NCBI GenBank assembly: GCA_964390645.1
Contig: CAYMLL010000307.1
Span: 1 to 8,812, forward strand
From: CAYMLL01 sp964390645
GTDB taxonomy: Bacteria > Planctomycetota > UBA8108
Length of the DNA: 8,812 nt
Reading direction: 5' to 3'
The position numbers and the translations under genes are program-made. Below the pieces are notes generated by a model that did not search any database, was not told the DNA's origin, and was given only the letters and a program-made list of their open reading frames with translations. Below, piece by piece: positions 1 to 5,953 of the stretch. Numbering within the stretch: the stretch's first letter is position 1; every line of letters begins with the position of its first letter.

Positions 1-65
1 CCCGCGCTCATTTACACGGGTGTCGGGGCGCGTTTGCGACCGTGTTGCGGGTGCGGGGACGGCGG

Positions 66-2201
66 TCAGCGACCCTTCGGGCCGCGTCCGCGGGGGCCCC
101 CGCGTCGGTTTCCGGACGGTCCCCTTCCAGAAGAGTCACCGCGGGACGGTCCCCTTCCAGAAGAGTCACCGCGGGACGGTCCCCTTCCGGACGGTCCCCT
201 TCCAGAAGAGTCGCCGCGGGATCCGGACCGGCCGCGACTCTCGCTCTTCGGGCTCGAGCGGGAGGGCGAGCGTGGCGGGCGCGGGGTCTTCGGTGGAGGC
301 TTCGCCGCGTCGCCGGTCGCGCGCATCGCCTCGTCGCTGTGATAGCGGTGCTCCTTGTCGGCGGGGACACGCGTCCTCAGCAGCTGCTCGATGTCGCGCA
401 GGTAGTCTCGTTCGTGCGCCGAGCAGAAGGAGATCGCGATGCCGCCGGCCCCGGCTCGCGCCGTGCGACCGATCCGGTGCACGTAGACTTCGGCCTGGTT
501 CGGGAGGTCGAAGTTGATGACATGGGTGATTCCGTCGACATCGATGCCGCGGGCCGCGACGTCCGTCGCGACGAGCGCTCGCACGCGGCCGGACTTGAAG
601 CGGTCGAGCGCGTTCGTGCGAGCGTTCTGGGTCTTGTCGCCGTGGATGGCGGCGGCGGTGACGCCCGCGGTCGCGAGCTTGCGGGCGACCTTGCTGGCGA
701 CGTGCTTCATCTGCGTGAAGATGATCACGCGGTCGGCACGCTCATCGTGTAGCAGGTCGATCAGCAGCGGGATCTTCTTGTGCTTGTCGACGAAGAGCAC
801 CTGCTGGAGGACCTTGTCGACGGTCGGCTTCTCCGGCGTGATCGACACCTCCACCGGGTTGCGCACCATCGTGCGTGCGAGCTCGCGGACCTTCGGAGGC
901 ATGGTCGCGGAGAAGAAGAGCGTCTGGCGATCGTCGGGGAGCTTCGACAGCACACGACGGATGTCGTTGATGAACCCCATGTCGAGCATGCGGTCCACCT
1001 CGTCGAGGACGAAGATCTCGACCTCCTCCAGATGCACGTGCCCCTGCTGCATCAGGTCGAGGAGCCGGCCGGGCGTCGCGACCACGATCTCGAGGCCGCG
1101 GTGGAGATGGTTCACCTGCCGGCCCTGTGGAACGCCCCCGAAGATCACGGTGTGGCGTATACGCAGGTGCCGGCCGTAGGTCCTGATGCTGTCGCCGATC
1201 TGCGCGGCCAGCTCTCGCGTCGGCGCGAGGATCAGCGCGCGGGGGTGGCCCTTGAACGTGCGCTGCTCGCTCTCGGTGAGGTACTGCAGCATCGGCAGCG
1301 TGAACGCCGCGGTCTTGCCGGTTCCGGTCTGCGCGCATCCGAGCAGGTCGCGTCCGTCGACGATGGGAGGGATGGCCTTCGTCTGGATCGGCGTCGGCCG
1401 GGTGTAGCCCTCCTCGGAGATCGCGCGTCGCAGCGGCTCGAAGAGATCCGTGAAGACCCCCTCGGGCGTCGAGGGCTCTCCGGGGAAGGACTGCCAGGGC
1501 AGGGGCTTGCGTGCCTGCTTCGGGGGACCGTCCTCGCCGAGAGGTCGGCGGCGCTCGTCGCCCGGGGGGCCGCGTCGCCCCTTCCGGTGCCCGTGGCCTT
1601 TTCGCGGCCCTTGGCCTTCTCGCGGCCCTTGGCCTTCTCGGGGCCCGTGGCCCTCTCGCGGCCCTTGGCCTTCTCGGGGCCCGTGGCCTTCTCGGGGCCC
1701 GTGGCCTTCTCGGGGCCCGTGGCCTTCTCGCGGCCCGTGGCCTTCTCGCGGCCCGTGGCCTTTTCGCGGCCCGTGGCCTTTTCGCGGCCCGTGGCCTTTT
1801 CGCGGCCCGTGGCCTTTTNNNNNNNNNNNNNNNNNNNNNNNNNNNNNNNNNNNNNNNNNNNNNNNNNNNNNNNNNNNNNNNNNNNNNNNNNNNNNNNNNN
1901 NNNNNNNNNNNNNNNNNNCGTTGCGGTGCCCGTCGCCGTTGCGGTGCCCGTCGCCGTTGCGGTGCCCGTCGCCGTTGCGGTGCCCGTCGCCTTTTCGCGG
2001 CCCGTGGCCGTTTCGCGGCCCGTCGTTCTTCGGCGGCCCACGCCGCTGCGGGGAGGCGTTATCGTCCCGAGGCCCGCGCCGCTGTTTCGGACTGGAGTCT
2101 CGAGGCCCCTTCGGAGCGAAGTCTGGAGAATTGTCGGGAGCGTCGTTCCGGCCGTGACCGTGGCGGCGCGTTCGTGGGGCGTGTTTCTGTCGTTGGGGCA
2201 T
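66..2201 (-). CDS. rhlE: RhlE-type DEAD-box ATP-dependent RNA helicase with long repetitive N- and C-terminal tails
   Basis: Cytoplasmic ATP-dependent RNA helicase of the DEAD-box family, expected to unwind short RNA duplexes in ribosome assembly or RNA decay. The core spans about residues 255-615: F..L and Q motif (PTPIQ, ~270), motif I GCAQTGTGKT (~288-297), Ia PTRELAAQI, Ib TPGRLLDL, motif II DEVD (400-403) instead of DEAD, III SAT (~431-433), IV IIFTQ, V ATDVAARGID, VI HRIGRTARAG (~575-584). The phrases IHGDKTQNAR and GRTARAGAGG are typical of RhlE. Unusual are about 210 N-terminal residues of G/H/P/R/K/E six-residue repeats, broken by a 100-N gap, and a Ser/Arg/Gly tail ending in ten-residue repeats. 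The predicted length of 711 residues includes 34 unknown ones; typical RhlE proteins are about 400-500. The ATG at 2201 has no Shine-Dalgarno sequence and lies in a repeat array; the frame stays open upstream at least to about 2465, so the true start is uncertain. The family call is sure; the N-terminus is not. Confidence 0.93.
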   Translation of the reverse strand: MPQRQKHAPRTRRHGHGRNDAPDNSPDFAPKGPRDSSPKQRRGPRDDNASPQRRGPPKNDGPRNGHGPRKGDGHRNGDGHRNGDGHRNGDGHRNXXXXXXXXXXXXXXXXXXXXXXXXXXXXXXXXXXKGHGPRKGHGPRKGHGPRKGHGPREGHGPREGHGPREGHGPREGHGPREGQGPREGHGPREGQGPREGQGPRKGHGHRKGRRGPPGDERRRPLGEDGPPKQARKPLPWQSFPGEPSTPEGVFTDLFEPLRRAISEEGYTRPTPIQTKAIPPIVDGRDLLGCAQTGTGKTAAFTLPMLQYLTESEQRTFKGHPRALILAPTRELAAQIGDSIRTYGRHLRIRHTVIFGGVPQGRQVNHLHRGLEIVVATPGRLLDLMQQGHVHLEEVEIFVLDEVDRMLDMGFINDIRRVLSKLPDDRQTLFFSATMPPKVRELARTMVRNPVEVSITPEKPTVDKVLQQVLFVDKHKKIPLLIDLLHDERADRVIIFTQMKHVASKVARKLATAGVTAAAIHGDKTQNARTNALDRFKSGRVRALVATDVAARGIDVDGITHVINFDLPNQAEVYVHRIGRTARAGAGGIAISFCSAHERDYLRDIEQLLRTRVPADKEHRYHSDEAMRATGDAAKPPPKTPRPPRSPSRSSPKSESRGRSGSRGDSSGRGPSGRGPSRGDSSGRGPSRGDSSGRGPSGNRRGGPRGRGPKGR
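114..218. repeat. 30-bp tandem repeats in the helicase C-terminal tail
   Basis: Units start at 114, 144, 174 and 189. Three are full 30-bp units and the one at 174 is cut to 15 bp, so the helicase frame is kept. On the minus strand they encode the ten-residue unit GRGPSRGDSS, with the short one giving GRGPS. On the plus strand the two middle units contain GGGACGGTCCC, an inverted repeat of GGGAC around one central G. The units are nearly identical, which points to recent expansion. An arginine/glycine/serine tail of this kind is a common RNA-binding, disordered extension in DEAD-box helicases. Confidence 0.9.
1586..1818. repeat. 18-bp tandem repeat array encoding GHGPR(K/E) units
   Basis: About thirteen 18-bp units run up to the N gap. 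On the minus strand each encodes six residues: KGHGPR nearest the gap, then a block of EGHGPR, then mixed EGQGPR/EGHGPR and a final KGHGHR. The units next to the gap (CGCGGCCCGTGGCCTTTT) are identical, while those towards the helicase core have diverged, as expected if copies are added at the gap side. Because 18 is a multiple of three, gains and losses keep the frame. All six frames stay open through the array, which produces several long false ORFs here. Confidence 0.92.
1819..1918. other. 100-N assembly gap inside the helicase repeat array
   Basis: Exactly 100 N, a conventional placeholder for a gap of unknown length. It sits between two kinds of 18-bp repeat, so the assembly very probably broke on the repeats. 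The helicase frame matches on both sides at this length, but the true length and repeat number are unknown. Confidence 0.95.
1919..2026. repeat. Second 18-bp tandem array encoding GDGHRN units
   Basis: Four identical units of CGTTGCGGTGCCCGTCGC (1919-1990) are followed by two divergent ones (1991-2026) that resemble the array on the other side of the gap. On the minus strand they read GDGHRN, then NGHGPRKG-like residues, in frame with the helicase. It has the same 18-bp period as the 1586-1818 array but a different sequence, so two homogenised sub-families face each other across the gap. Confidence 0.9.
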
Positions 2202-2364
2202 CGGGTTCGTGGGGGCGCCGGATTCTCGGGGGCGCCGGTTTCTCTGAAGCGTCGGGTTTCCTGGGGCGCCCGGATCGTCGGGGCGCCGGCTTTCCTGGGG
2301 GCGCCGGTTGTCTCGGGGCGCCGGTTTTCTCGGGGGGCCGGTTTTCTCGGGGGGCCGGTTTCGC
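2194..2364. repeat. Array of about ten 17-bp direct repeats with a GGCGCC core
   Basis: Units start at 2194, 2211, 2228, 2245, 2262, 2279, 2296 (18 bp), 2314, 2331 and 2348. The plus-strand consensus is close to YGGGGCGCCGGTTTTCT; most units carry the palindrome GGCGCC, and the last two have GGGGCC-like cores. The period is 17, not a multiple of three, unlike the 18-bp coding arrays in the helicase, so as DNA it looks non-coding: a binding-site or iteron-like array, or a decayed copy of the coding repeat. The annotated helicase ATG (2199-2201) lies inside the first unit. The helicase frame is nevertheless open across it and would give a 17-residue periodic Pro/Arg/Asn-rich extension. Confidence 0.85.
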
Positions 2365-2659
2365 TGGTTTATCGGGGCCGCTGTCCGGCGAGCTTCGTTC
2401 CTCTGCCTGCCGGACGCGTCAAGGAGGAGAGAGGGCCGCGAGACTCGCGGCGAGCAGGGCCGTATAGAATGACGTCGCGCGCAGCTTTTGCCAGCATTCT
2501 CTGGAGGTTTCCGGCTGCGGGAGGCATTTCACTCCCGGTGTACGGGTTCCGTGAGCGAAACGAGGGCGGCTCCCCTGGCGGGACGGAGGAGGAGTCCCCA
2601 CCCCTGCGGACCGCCGAGGACGTTGACGCGGCGCGCCGGTCGCGACGATACTCGGGGGC
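2365..2659. promoter_or_regulatory. Divergent intergenic region between helicase and cytochrome fusion gene
   Basis: No convincing gene lies here. Together with the 17-bp array it separates two divergent genes and must hold the cytochrome gene promoter, and perhaps that of the helicase. Visible elements are a perfect inverted repeat at 2436-2450 (CCGCGAG, one base, CTCGCGG) and the AT-rich box TATAGAAT at 2463-2470, which stands out in this GC-rich DNA and resembles a -10 element. No good -35 sequence is at the right distance. An AAGGAGG at 2421-2427 has no start codon within range and is probably chance. Confidence 0.45.
2436..2450. promoter_or_regulatory. Perfect 7-bp inverted repeat, candidate operator
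   Basis: CCGCGAG-A-CTCGCGG is a perfect dyad centred on 2443, 13 bp before the TATAGAAT box. As RNA it could also fold as a 5-bp stem with a 5-base loop. Its place just upstream of a -10-like box suits a regulator site, but short GC-rich dyads are also common by chance in such a genome. Confidence 0.35.
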
Positions 2660-4534
2660 ATGATCGAGCGCCCCCTGTCCGCCGTCCGCGGTGTCCTTGC
2701 CGTCGTCCTCGCCGGCTCCGCCGTGGCCGCGGCTCCCGGCGATGCGGGCCCCCGGTATCCGGTGGACGTCGTTCTCGACCCGCACGGCAAGTGGATCGCG
2801 ACGGCGAACGAGGAGGCGGGAAGCGTGACGCTGATCGACCTCGCGAGCGGCGAGGTTCTCGAGGAGCGCCAGCTCCACGCCTCGGGGCGGCCGTCGAGCA
2901 TCGCCGCCACCGTCGATGCGGCGGGTCGCGTGCTGCTGGCGGTCAGCGAGCGGTTCGTGCACCGCGTGACCTTCCTGCGCTGCGAGCCGGACGGCGCGGA
3001 GGGCGAGCGGCTCGCGGTGCTCCGCCACGCTCCCACGGAGCGGCTGCCGGCCGCGCTGCGCTTCACGCCGGGGGGCGTTCGCCTGCTCGTCGCCTGTCCG
3101 ATCGACGGCGTCGTGCTCGAGCTGGATCCGTCCACGGGCGCGACGACGCGCCGGATCGATGCGGTCGAGGGCGCCGCTACGCTCGAGCTCTTCGAGCGTG
3201 GGGGGCGACGGCTGCTCGTGGTCGGCGGACGCACGGAGGTGGTCGTCCTCGACCTCGACACCGCGAAGCCGGTGGCCCGTCGAGCGATCGTCTCGGACCT
3301 GGCGCTGAACGTCAGCGCGGTGGCGGTCACCGGCGATCGTCTCTTCGTCGTCCACCAGGTGAAGACGCCGGACAGCGAGGTCGAGGCGGAGGCGGTCAAC
3401 TGGGGCCTGCTGATCGCCAACCGCATCACGGCGATGGAGCTGGCGTCGACGCAGCACGCCGCGCGTCCCGGTCTGGCGGCGGTCGAGCAGGACTGGGTCT
3501 TCCCGCTCGACAAGCGTCACCACGCCAACGGCGATCCGTCGTCGATGGCGGTCGTGCCGATCGTCGATCGTCCTCAGAAGGGCTTCGCGGTGCCGCAGGC
3601 GGACGAGGCCCGCAACCTCCTGCTCGTGACCGTGGCCGGCACGGGGCGGCTCCTCTTCGTCGACCTTCTCGAGATCTGGCCGGTTCCTCCCGAGCCGCTC
3701 TTCGCGCTCGATGCGCTCCCGGGGATTCACCTCGGCGGGCGGCCGGTGGCGGTGAAGGTCGACGCGAGCCATGAGAGGGCGTACGTGGTCTCCTACCTCG
3801 ACGACGTCGTGCACGAGATCGACATCGCCCGGCGCGAGGTGCTGCGGTCGCTGCGGGTCGGGCCGGCGCCGCGGGAGGATGCGCGCCAGCTCGGGGCGCG
3901 GCTCTTCTTCGACTCGACGCTCTCCTTCGGGCACTGGTACAGCTGCAACAGCTGTCATCCCGACGGCGCCACGGAGGGCTACGCCTTCGACACGCTGGCG
4001 GACGGCGGCGGCCTCTCGAAGAAGGCGCCGAGCCTGCGCGGCACGCACGCGACCGGACCGTGGTCGTGGCGCGGCGGCTTCGAGTCGCTCCAGGAGCAGA
4101 TCGCCGCCTCGCTCCACACGACCATGGCGCGGGAGGAGCCGCCCGGGAAGCACAGCGTCGAGCACCTCGCCGCGTACGTCGCGTCGCTCGAGCGACCCCG
4201 GCCGGGCCCGATGGGCGGCGAGGGCAGAGCCGCGGTGGCGCGTGGCGAGAAGGTCTTCGGGAAGGCCGACTGCGGGAGATGTCACCGCGGCGAGGCGCTG
4301 ACGTCGAGGGGTGTCAAGGACGTCGGCGTCTTCGACGACTTCGACGACGTGCGCGAGTACAACCCGCCCTCGCTGCGAGGCGTGGGTGACGGCTTCCGCT
4401 ATCTGCACGACGGTCGTGCGCGCACCCTGAGCGACATCTTCCGCAAGCACGACGAGGAGCGGCGGCACGGCAAGGGCGCCGGGCTGAGCGACGCGGAGCT
4501 CGCCGACCTGGTGGCGTTTCTGCGCTCGCTCTGA
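2660..4534 (+). CDS. Exported beta-propeller / di-heme cytochrome c peroxidase-like (MauG-like) fusion protein
   Basis: Predicted periplasmic redox protein of 624 residues. Residues 1-24 form a signal peptide (basic start, hydrophobic stretch LAVVLAGSAVAAA). Residues ~30-400 read as a YVTN/lactonase-like beta-propeller, with repeats such as WIATANEEAGSVTLIDL and RAYVVSYLDDVVHEIDI. Residues ~405-624 match the di-heme peroxidase/MauG type: LGARLFFDSTLS then haem site CNSCH (Cys429, Cys432, His433), KAPSLRGT, second haem site CGRCH (Cys538, Cys541, His542), then PSLRGVGDGFRYLHDGRARTLSDI. Haem attachment requires export, which fits the signal peptide. The start at 2660 has only a G-rich stretch immediately before it, a weak ribosome site, but it gives a complete signal peptide. 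The electron donor and substrate cannot be read from the sequence. The gene is divergent from the helicase, and what lies downstream is uncertain because of an assembly gap. Confidence 0.9.
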   Translation: MIERPLSAVRGVLAVVLAGSAVAAAPGDAGPRYPVDVVLDPHGKWIATANEEAGSVTLIDLASGEVLEERQLHASGRPSSIAATVDAAGRVLLAVSERFVHRVTFLRCEPDGAEGERLAVLRHAPTERLPAALRFTPGGVRLLVACPIDGVVLELDPSTGATTRRIDAVEGAATLELFERGGRRLLVVGGRTEVVVLDLDTAKPVARRAIVSDLALNVSAVAVTGDRLFVVHQVKTPDSEVEAEAVNWGLLIANRITAMELASTQHAARPGLAAVEQDWVFPLDKRHHANGDPSSMAVVPIVDRPQKGFAVPQADEARNLLLVTVAGTGRLLFVDLLEIWPVPPEPLFALDALPGIHLGGRPVAVKVDASHERAYVVSYLDDVVHEIDIARREVLRSLRVGPAPREDARQLGARLFFDSTLSFGHWYSCNSCHPDGATEGYAFDTLADGGGLSKKAPSLRGTHATGPWSWRGGFESLQEQIAASLHTTMAREEPPGKHSVEHLAAYVASLERPRPGPMGGEGRAAVARGEKVFGKADCGRCHRGEALTSRGVKDVGVFDDFDDVREYNPPSLRGVGDGFRYLHDGRARTLSDIFRKHDEERRHGKGAGLSDAELADLVAFLRSL

Positions 4535-4633
4535 GCCGGGCTCGAAGCCGGCGGCGGAGCGTGCCCTTTGTCCCGGCGTCGTGGAGGGGCTTCCGCGTCG
4601 TCGGGGGGTGAGCGGGGAAGAGTCCACGCGAGC

Positions 4634-4643
4634 NNNNNNNNNN
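4634..4643. other. 10-N scaffold gap
   Basis: Ten N directly before the poly-G stretch. This is a short placeholder gap; its true size, and whether the two sides really adjoin, are unknown. Confidence 0.95.
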
Positions 4644-4725
4644 GGGGGGGGCGTTTTGCCGGGGGGGGGGGGGGGGGGGGCGGGGGGGGGGGGGGGGGCG
4701 GGGGAAACCCCCCCCCCCCCCCCCC
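4644..4725. other. Poly-G/poly-C low-complexity stretch, probable sequencing artefact
   Basis: Runs of G (8 at 4644-4651, 20 at 4661-4680, 17 at 4682-4698, 5 at 4700-4704), then AAA, then 18 C (4708-4725), beside an N gap. Two-colour sequencers report missing signal as G, and reads from the other strand would give C, so G-runs meeting C-runs at a contig end is the pattern expected of an artefact. A real G/C hairpin cannot be excluded from sequence alone. Confidence 0.75.
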
Positions 4726-4802
4726 GACGCCCCACGAGCTTCGAGATCTCGCGGCGGGATCGTTCCGGGCCTTCGTTCCCGTGTTGCCGTCGAGGAGGCC
4801 GG

Positions 4803-5774
4803 CTACCGCGACGATGGCTCGCCGTTCTTCTGGGCGGGCTTCTCAACGGGCTCGAGCACGACGGCCTCCGGCATCGCGTCGAGGCCGTGGTACGAGTGCT
4901 CGATGCGGTCCGGGTAGACGCGGACGATGCGGAACCCGGAGGGGTCCTTGCCGAGTGGCTTGCCGATCGGGCCGGTGACCACCATCTCGAGCCGGCCGTC
5001 CTTGCCTCCCGCGTTGCGGTGGTAGTGGCCGGAGAAGACCGCCTCGACGTCGTGCTTCTTCAGGAGGTCGAGCAGCCGCCGGCGTCGAACCTGCGGGATG
5101 TTGAAGTAGTTGTCCTTCTCGTCGGCCTGCGCGAGGAAGAGCGGATGGTGGCAGAAGACCAGCTTGTGCCTCGCCTTCGCCCTGGTGGCCTTCTTCAGGG
5201 ACCTCTCGAGAAACGCCAGCTCCTTCTTCCACTCCTTCTCGACCTTCTCGGGGCGCTGGCAGATGCAGCTGTTGATGACGATCCCGTGCGTGCCCCGGTA
5301 ACGAAAGACGTAGCGATCCGGTCCGAAGGTCTTGCGGTAGCTCTTCAGCGTCGCCGCCGTCGGCACGTTGCNNNNNNNNNNCGTCTTCGAGGTAGGGACC
5401 GTGCCGACGTCGTGATTGCCGGCGACCCAGTGCATCTTGTTGCGCCTGTCGAGCTTGCGCGTGATGCGCAGCAGCTCGGCGATCTGCTTGCGGTCGCCCG
5501 GCTTGTTGACGAGGTCGCCGCAGTTGACGACGAAGGCCGGCCGCAGGCGGTTGACCTCGGCGATCGCCTTCTCGTAGAGCTCGGTCTCCCTGGCGAACCC
5601 CTTGTCGCCCGTGAACATGCCGAACTGCGCGTCGGCCATCTGCACGAAGAAGAACGGCTCCGGGGCGTGCGCGGTGAGCGCCAGGCGCACGAGGCCGTCG
5701 GCCTGCGCGCCGGCGACGCCCGGGAACGCGAGGAGGAGGACGAGGGCGAGGTAGAGTGCGCGTGGTCGAGTCAT
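4803..5774 (-). CDS. Exported calcineurin-like metallophosphatase, CPPED1-like
   Basis: Predicted secreted metal-dependent phosphoesterase, 323 residues including 4 unknown. A signal peptide (ALYLALVLLLAFPGVAGA, cleavage near residue 23) supports the ATG at 5774; the frame continues to 5906, but that extra part looks non-coding. Family motifs in order: D48-A-Q50, GD (86-87), GNHD (119-122), HH (209-210), GHYH (249-252). The C-terminal part FSGHYHRNAGG...LEMVV...GKPLGKDPSGFRIV closely resembles the animal CPPED1 phosphatase as I remember it, making this a bacterial relative of that branch. The substrate is unknown; protein or small phosphoesters are both possible. A 10-N gap lies just after GNHD, and the residues on both sides look like the same piece of the family. 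It is divergent from the isomerase gene; a -10-like box lies 62 bp before the start. Confidence 0.9.
   Translation of the reverse strand: MTRPRALYLALVLLLAFPGVAGAQADGLVRLALTAHAPEPFFFVQMADAQFGMFTGDKGFARETELYEKAIAEVNRLRPAFVVNCGDLVNKPGDRKQIAELLRITRKLDRRNKMHWVAGNHDVGTVPTSKTXXXXNVPTAATLKSYRKTFGPDRYVFRYRGTHGIVINSCICQRPEKVEKEWKKELAFLERSLKKATRAKARHKLVFCHHPLFLAQADEKDNYFNIPQVRRRRLLDLLKKHDVEAVFSGHYHRNAGGKDGRLEMVVTGPIGKPLGKDPSGFRIVRVYPDRIEHSYHGLDAMPEAVVLEPVEKPAQKNGEPSSR
5372..5381. other. 10-N gap within the metallophosphatase gene
   Basis: Ten N between codons for ...GNHDVGTVPTSKT and NVPTAATLKS... of the minus-strand gene. The two flanks appear homologous to each other, so this gap may be a false join of overlapping or strain-variant contig ends. 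Confidence 0.95.
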
Positions 5775-5949
5775 CGGATGGTACGCTCCGCGTTGAGCCG
5801 GTGGAGACGATCGGGGGATGATCGGCGTGAGCCGACATTCTATCCCACTCGACCACTTGATGAGCCGTCCTGTCCGGGGGCAAGATGCCGGCCCCGTCCT
5901 GACCACCGGAGCCCTCGATTCATGAACCCCGATTCATGAGCCCCGATTC
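5775..5949. promoter_or_regulatory. Divergent promoter region between metallophosphatase and isomerase
   Basis: 175 bp between two divergent starts. On the minus strand TAGAAT (5837-5842) is a -10-like box 62 bp before the phosphatase ATG; no clear -35 is seen. The 8-mer ATAGAATG here (5836-5843, minus) also occurs at 2464-2471 in the other divergent region. The right end holds a ribosome-site-like GGAG (5908-5911) and a 14-bp triplication leading into the isomerase. Confidence 0.5.
5922..5939 (+). CDS. Possible leader mini-ORF 1 (MNPDS)
   Basis: Five codons and a stop, made by the 14-bp repeat. It has the best-placed ribosome site in the region (GGAG, 10 bases upstream). Its TGA overlaps the next ATG as ATGA. 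Its role would be to deliver ribosomes to the next start, not to make a functional peptide. Translation is inferred only. Confidence 0.35.
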   Translation: MNPDS

Positions 5950-5953
5950 ATGA
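5936..5953 (+). CDS. Possible leader mini-ORF 2 (MSPDS)
   Basis: Five codons and a stop. It starts within the stop of the first mini-ORF and ends within the start of the isomerase gene (ATGA at 5950-5953). It has no ribosome site of its own, so it would depend on re-initiation. It may equally be a by-product of repeat slippage. Confidence 0.3.
   Translation: MSPDS

Larger units (their letters stand above)
4535..4802. other. Gene-free stretch containing a scaffold gap and poly-G/poly-C
   Basis: I see no gene in these 268 bases on either strand; ORFs that cross it depend on homopolymer and N codons. A weak GCCGG...CCGGC dyad follows the cytochrome stop (4535-4552) but has no T-run, so it is not a clear terminator. 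The 4644-4725 stretch is low-complexity. A 10-bp palindrome CGAGATCTCG lies at 4742-4751, with no known role. Confidence 0.8.

Noticed and set aside
1586..2364. CRISPR array
   Set aside because: The repeats are contiguous 17-18 bp units without spacers, and no cas gene is present.
2421..2430. Strong Shine-Dalgarno-like AAGGAGGAGA on the plus strand
   Set aside because: No start codon lies within a usable distance and no coding frame follows; the next ATG is about 40 bases away.
780..2663. Long plus-strand ORF of 627 codons opposite the helicase, and shorter companions at 1450-2157, 1511-2467 and 1232-2041 (minus)
   Set aside because: They run antisense or out of frame through the 18-bp arrays, which leave all six frames open, and show no family motif. 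The helicase frame explains the DNA.
4535..4552. GCCGG...CCGGC hairpin after the cytochrome stop as a terminator
   Set aside because: The stem is only 5 bp with no T-run, which is not distinguishable from chance in GC-rich DNA.
4661..4725. Possible G-quadruplex or G/C hairpin terminator
   Set aside because: It adjoins an N gap and is made of near-pure homopolymers, so artefact is the simpler explanation.
4742..4751. Palindrome CGAGATCTCG
   Set aside because: It is isolated, short, and near a suspect junction; nothing links it to a promoter or a known site.
2369..4846. Long minus-strand ORF of 825 codons
   Set aside because: It is antisense to the well-supported cytochrome fusion gene and crosses an N gap and poly-G. 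Its Arg-rich translation is typical of a GC-rich shadow frame.
4581..5939. Plus-strand ORF of 452 codons opposite the phosphatase
   Set aside because: It crosses both 10-N gaps and the poly-G stretch, and lies antisense to a gene with a full motif set. Only its final codons coincide with mini-ORF 1.
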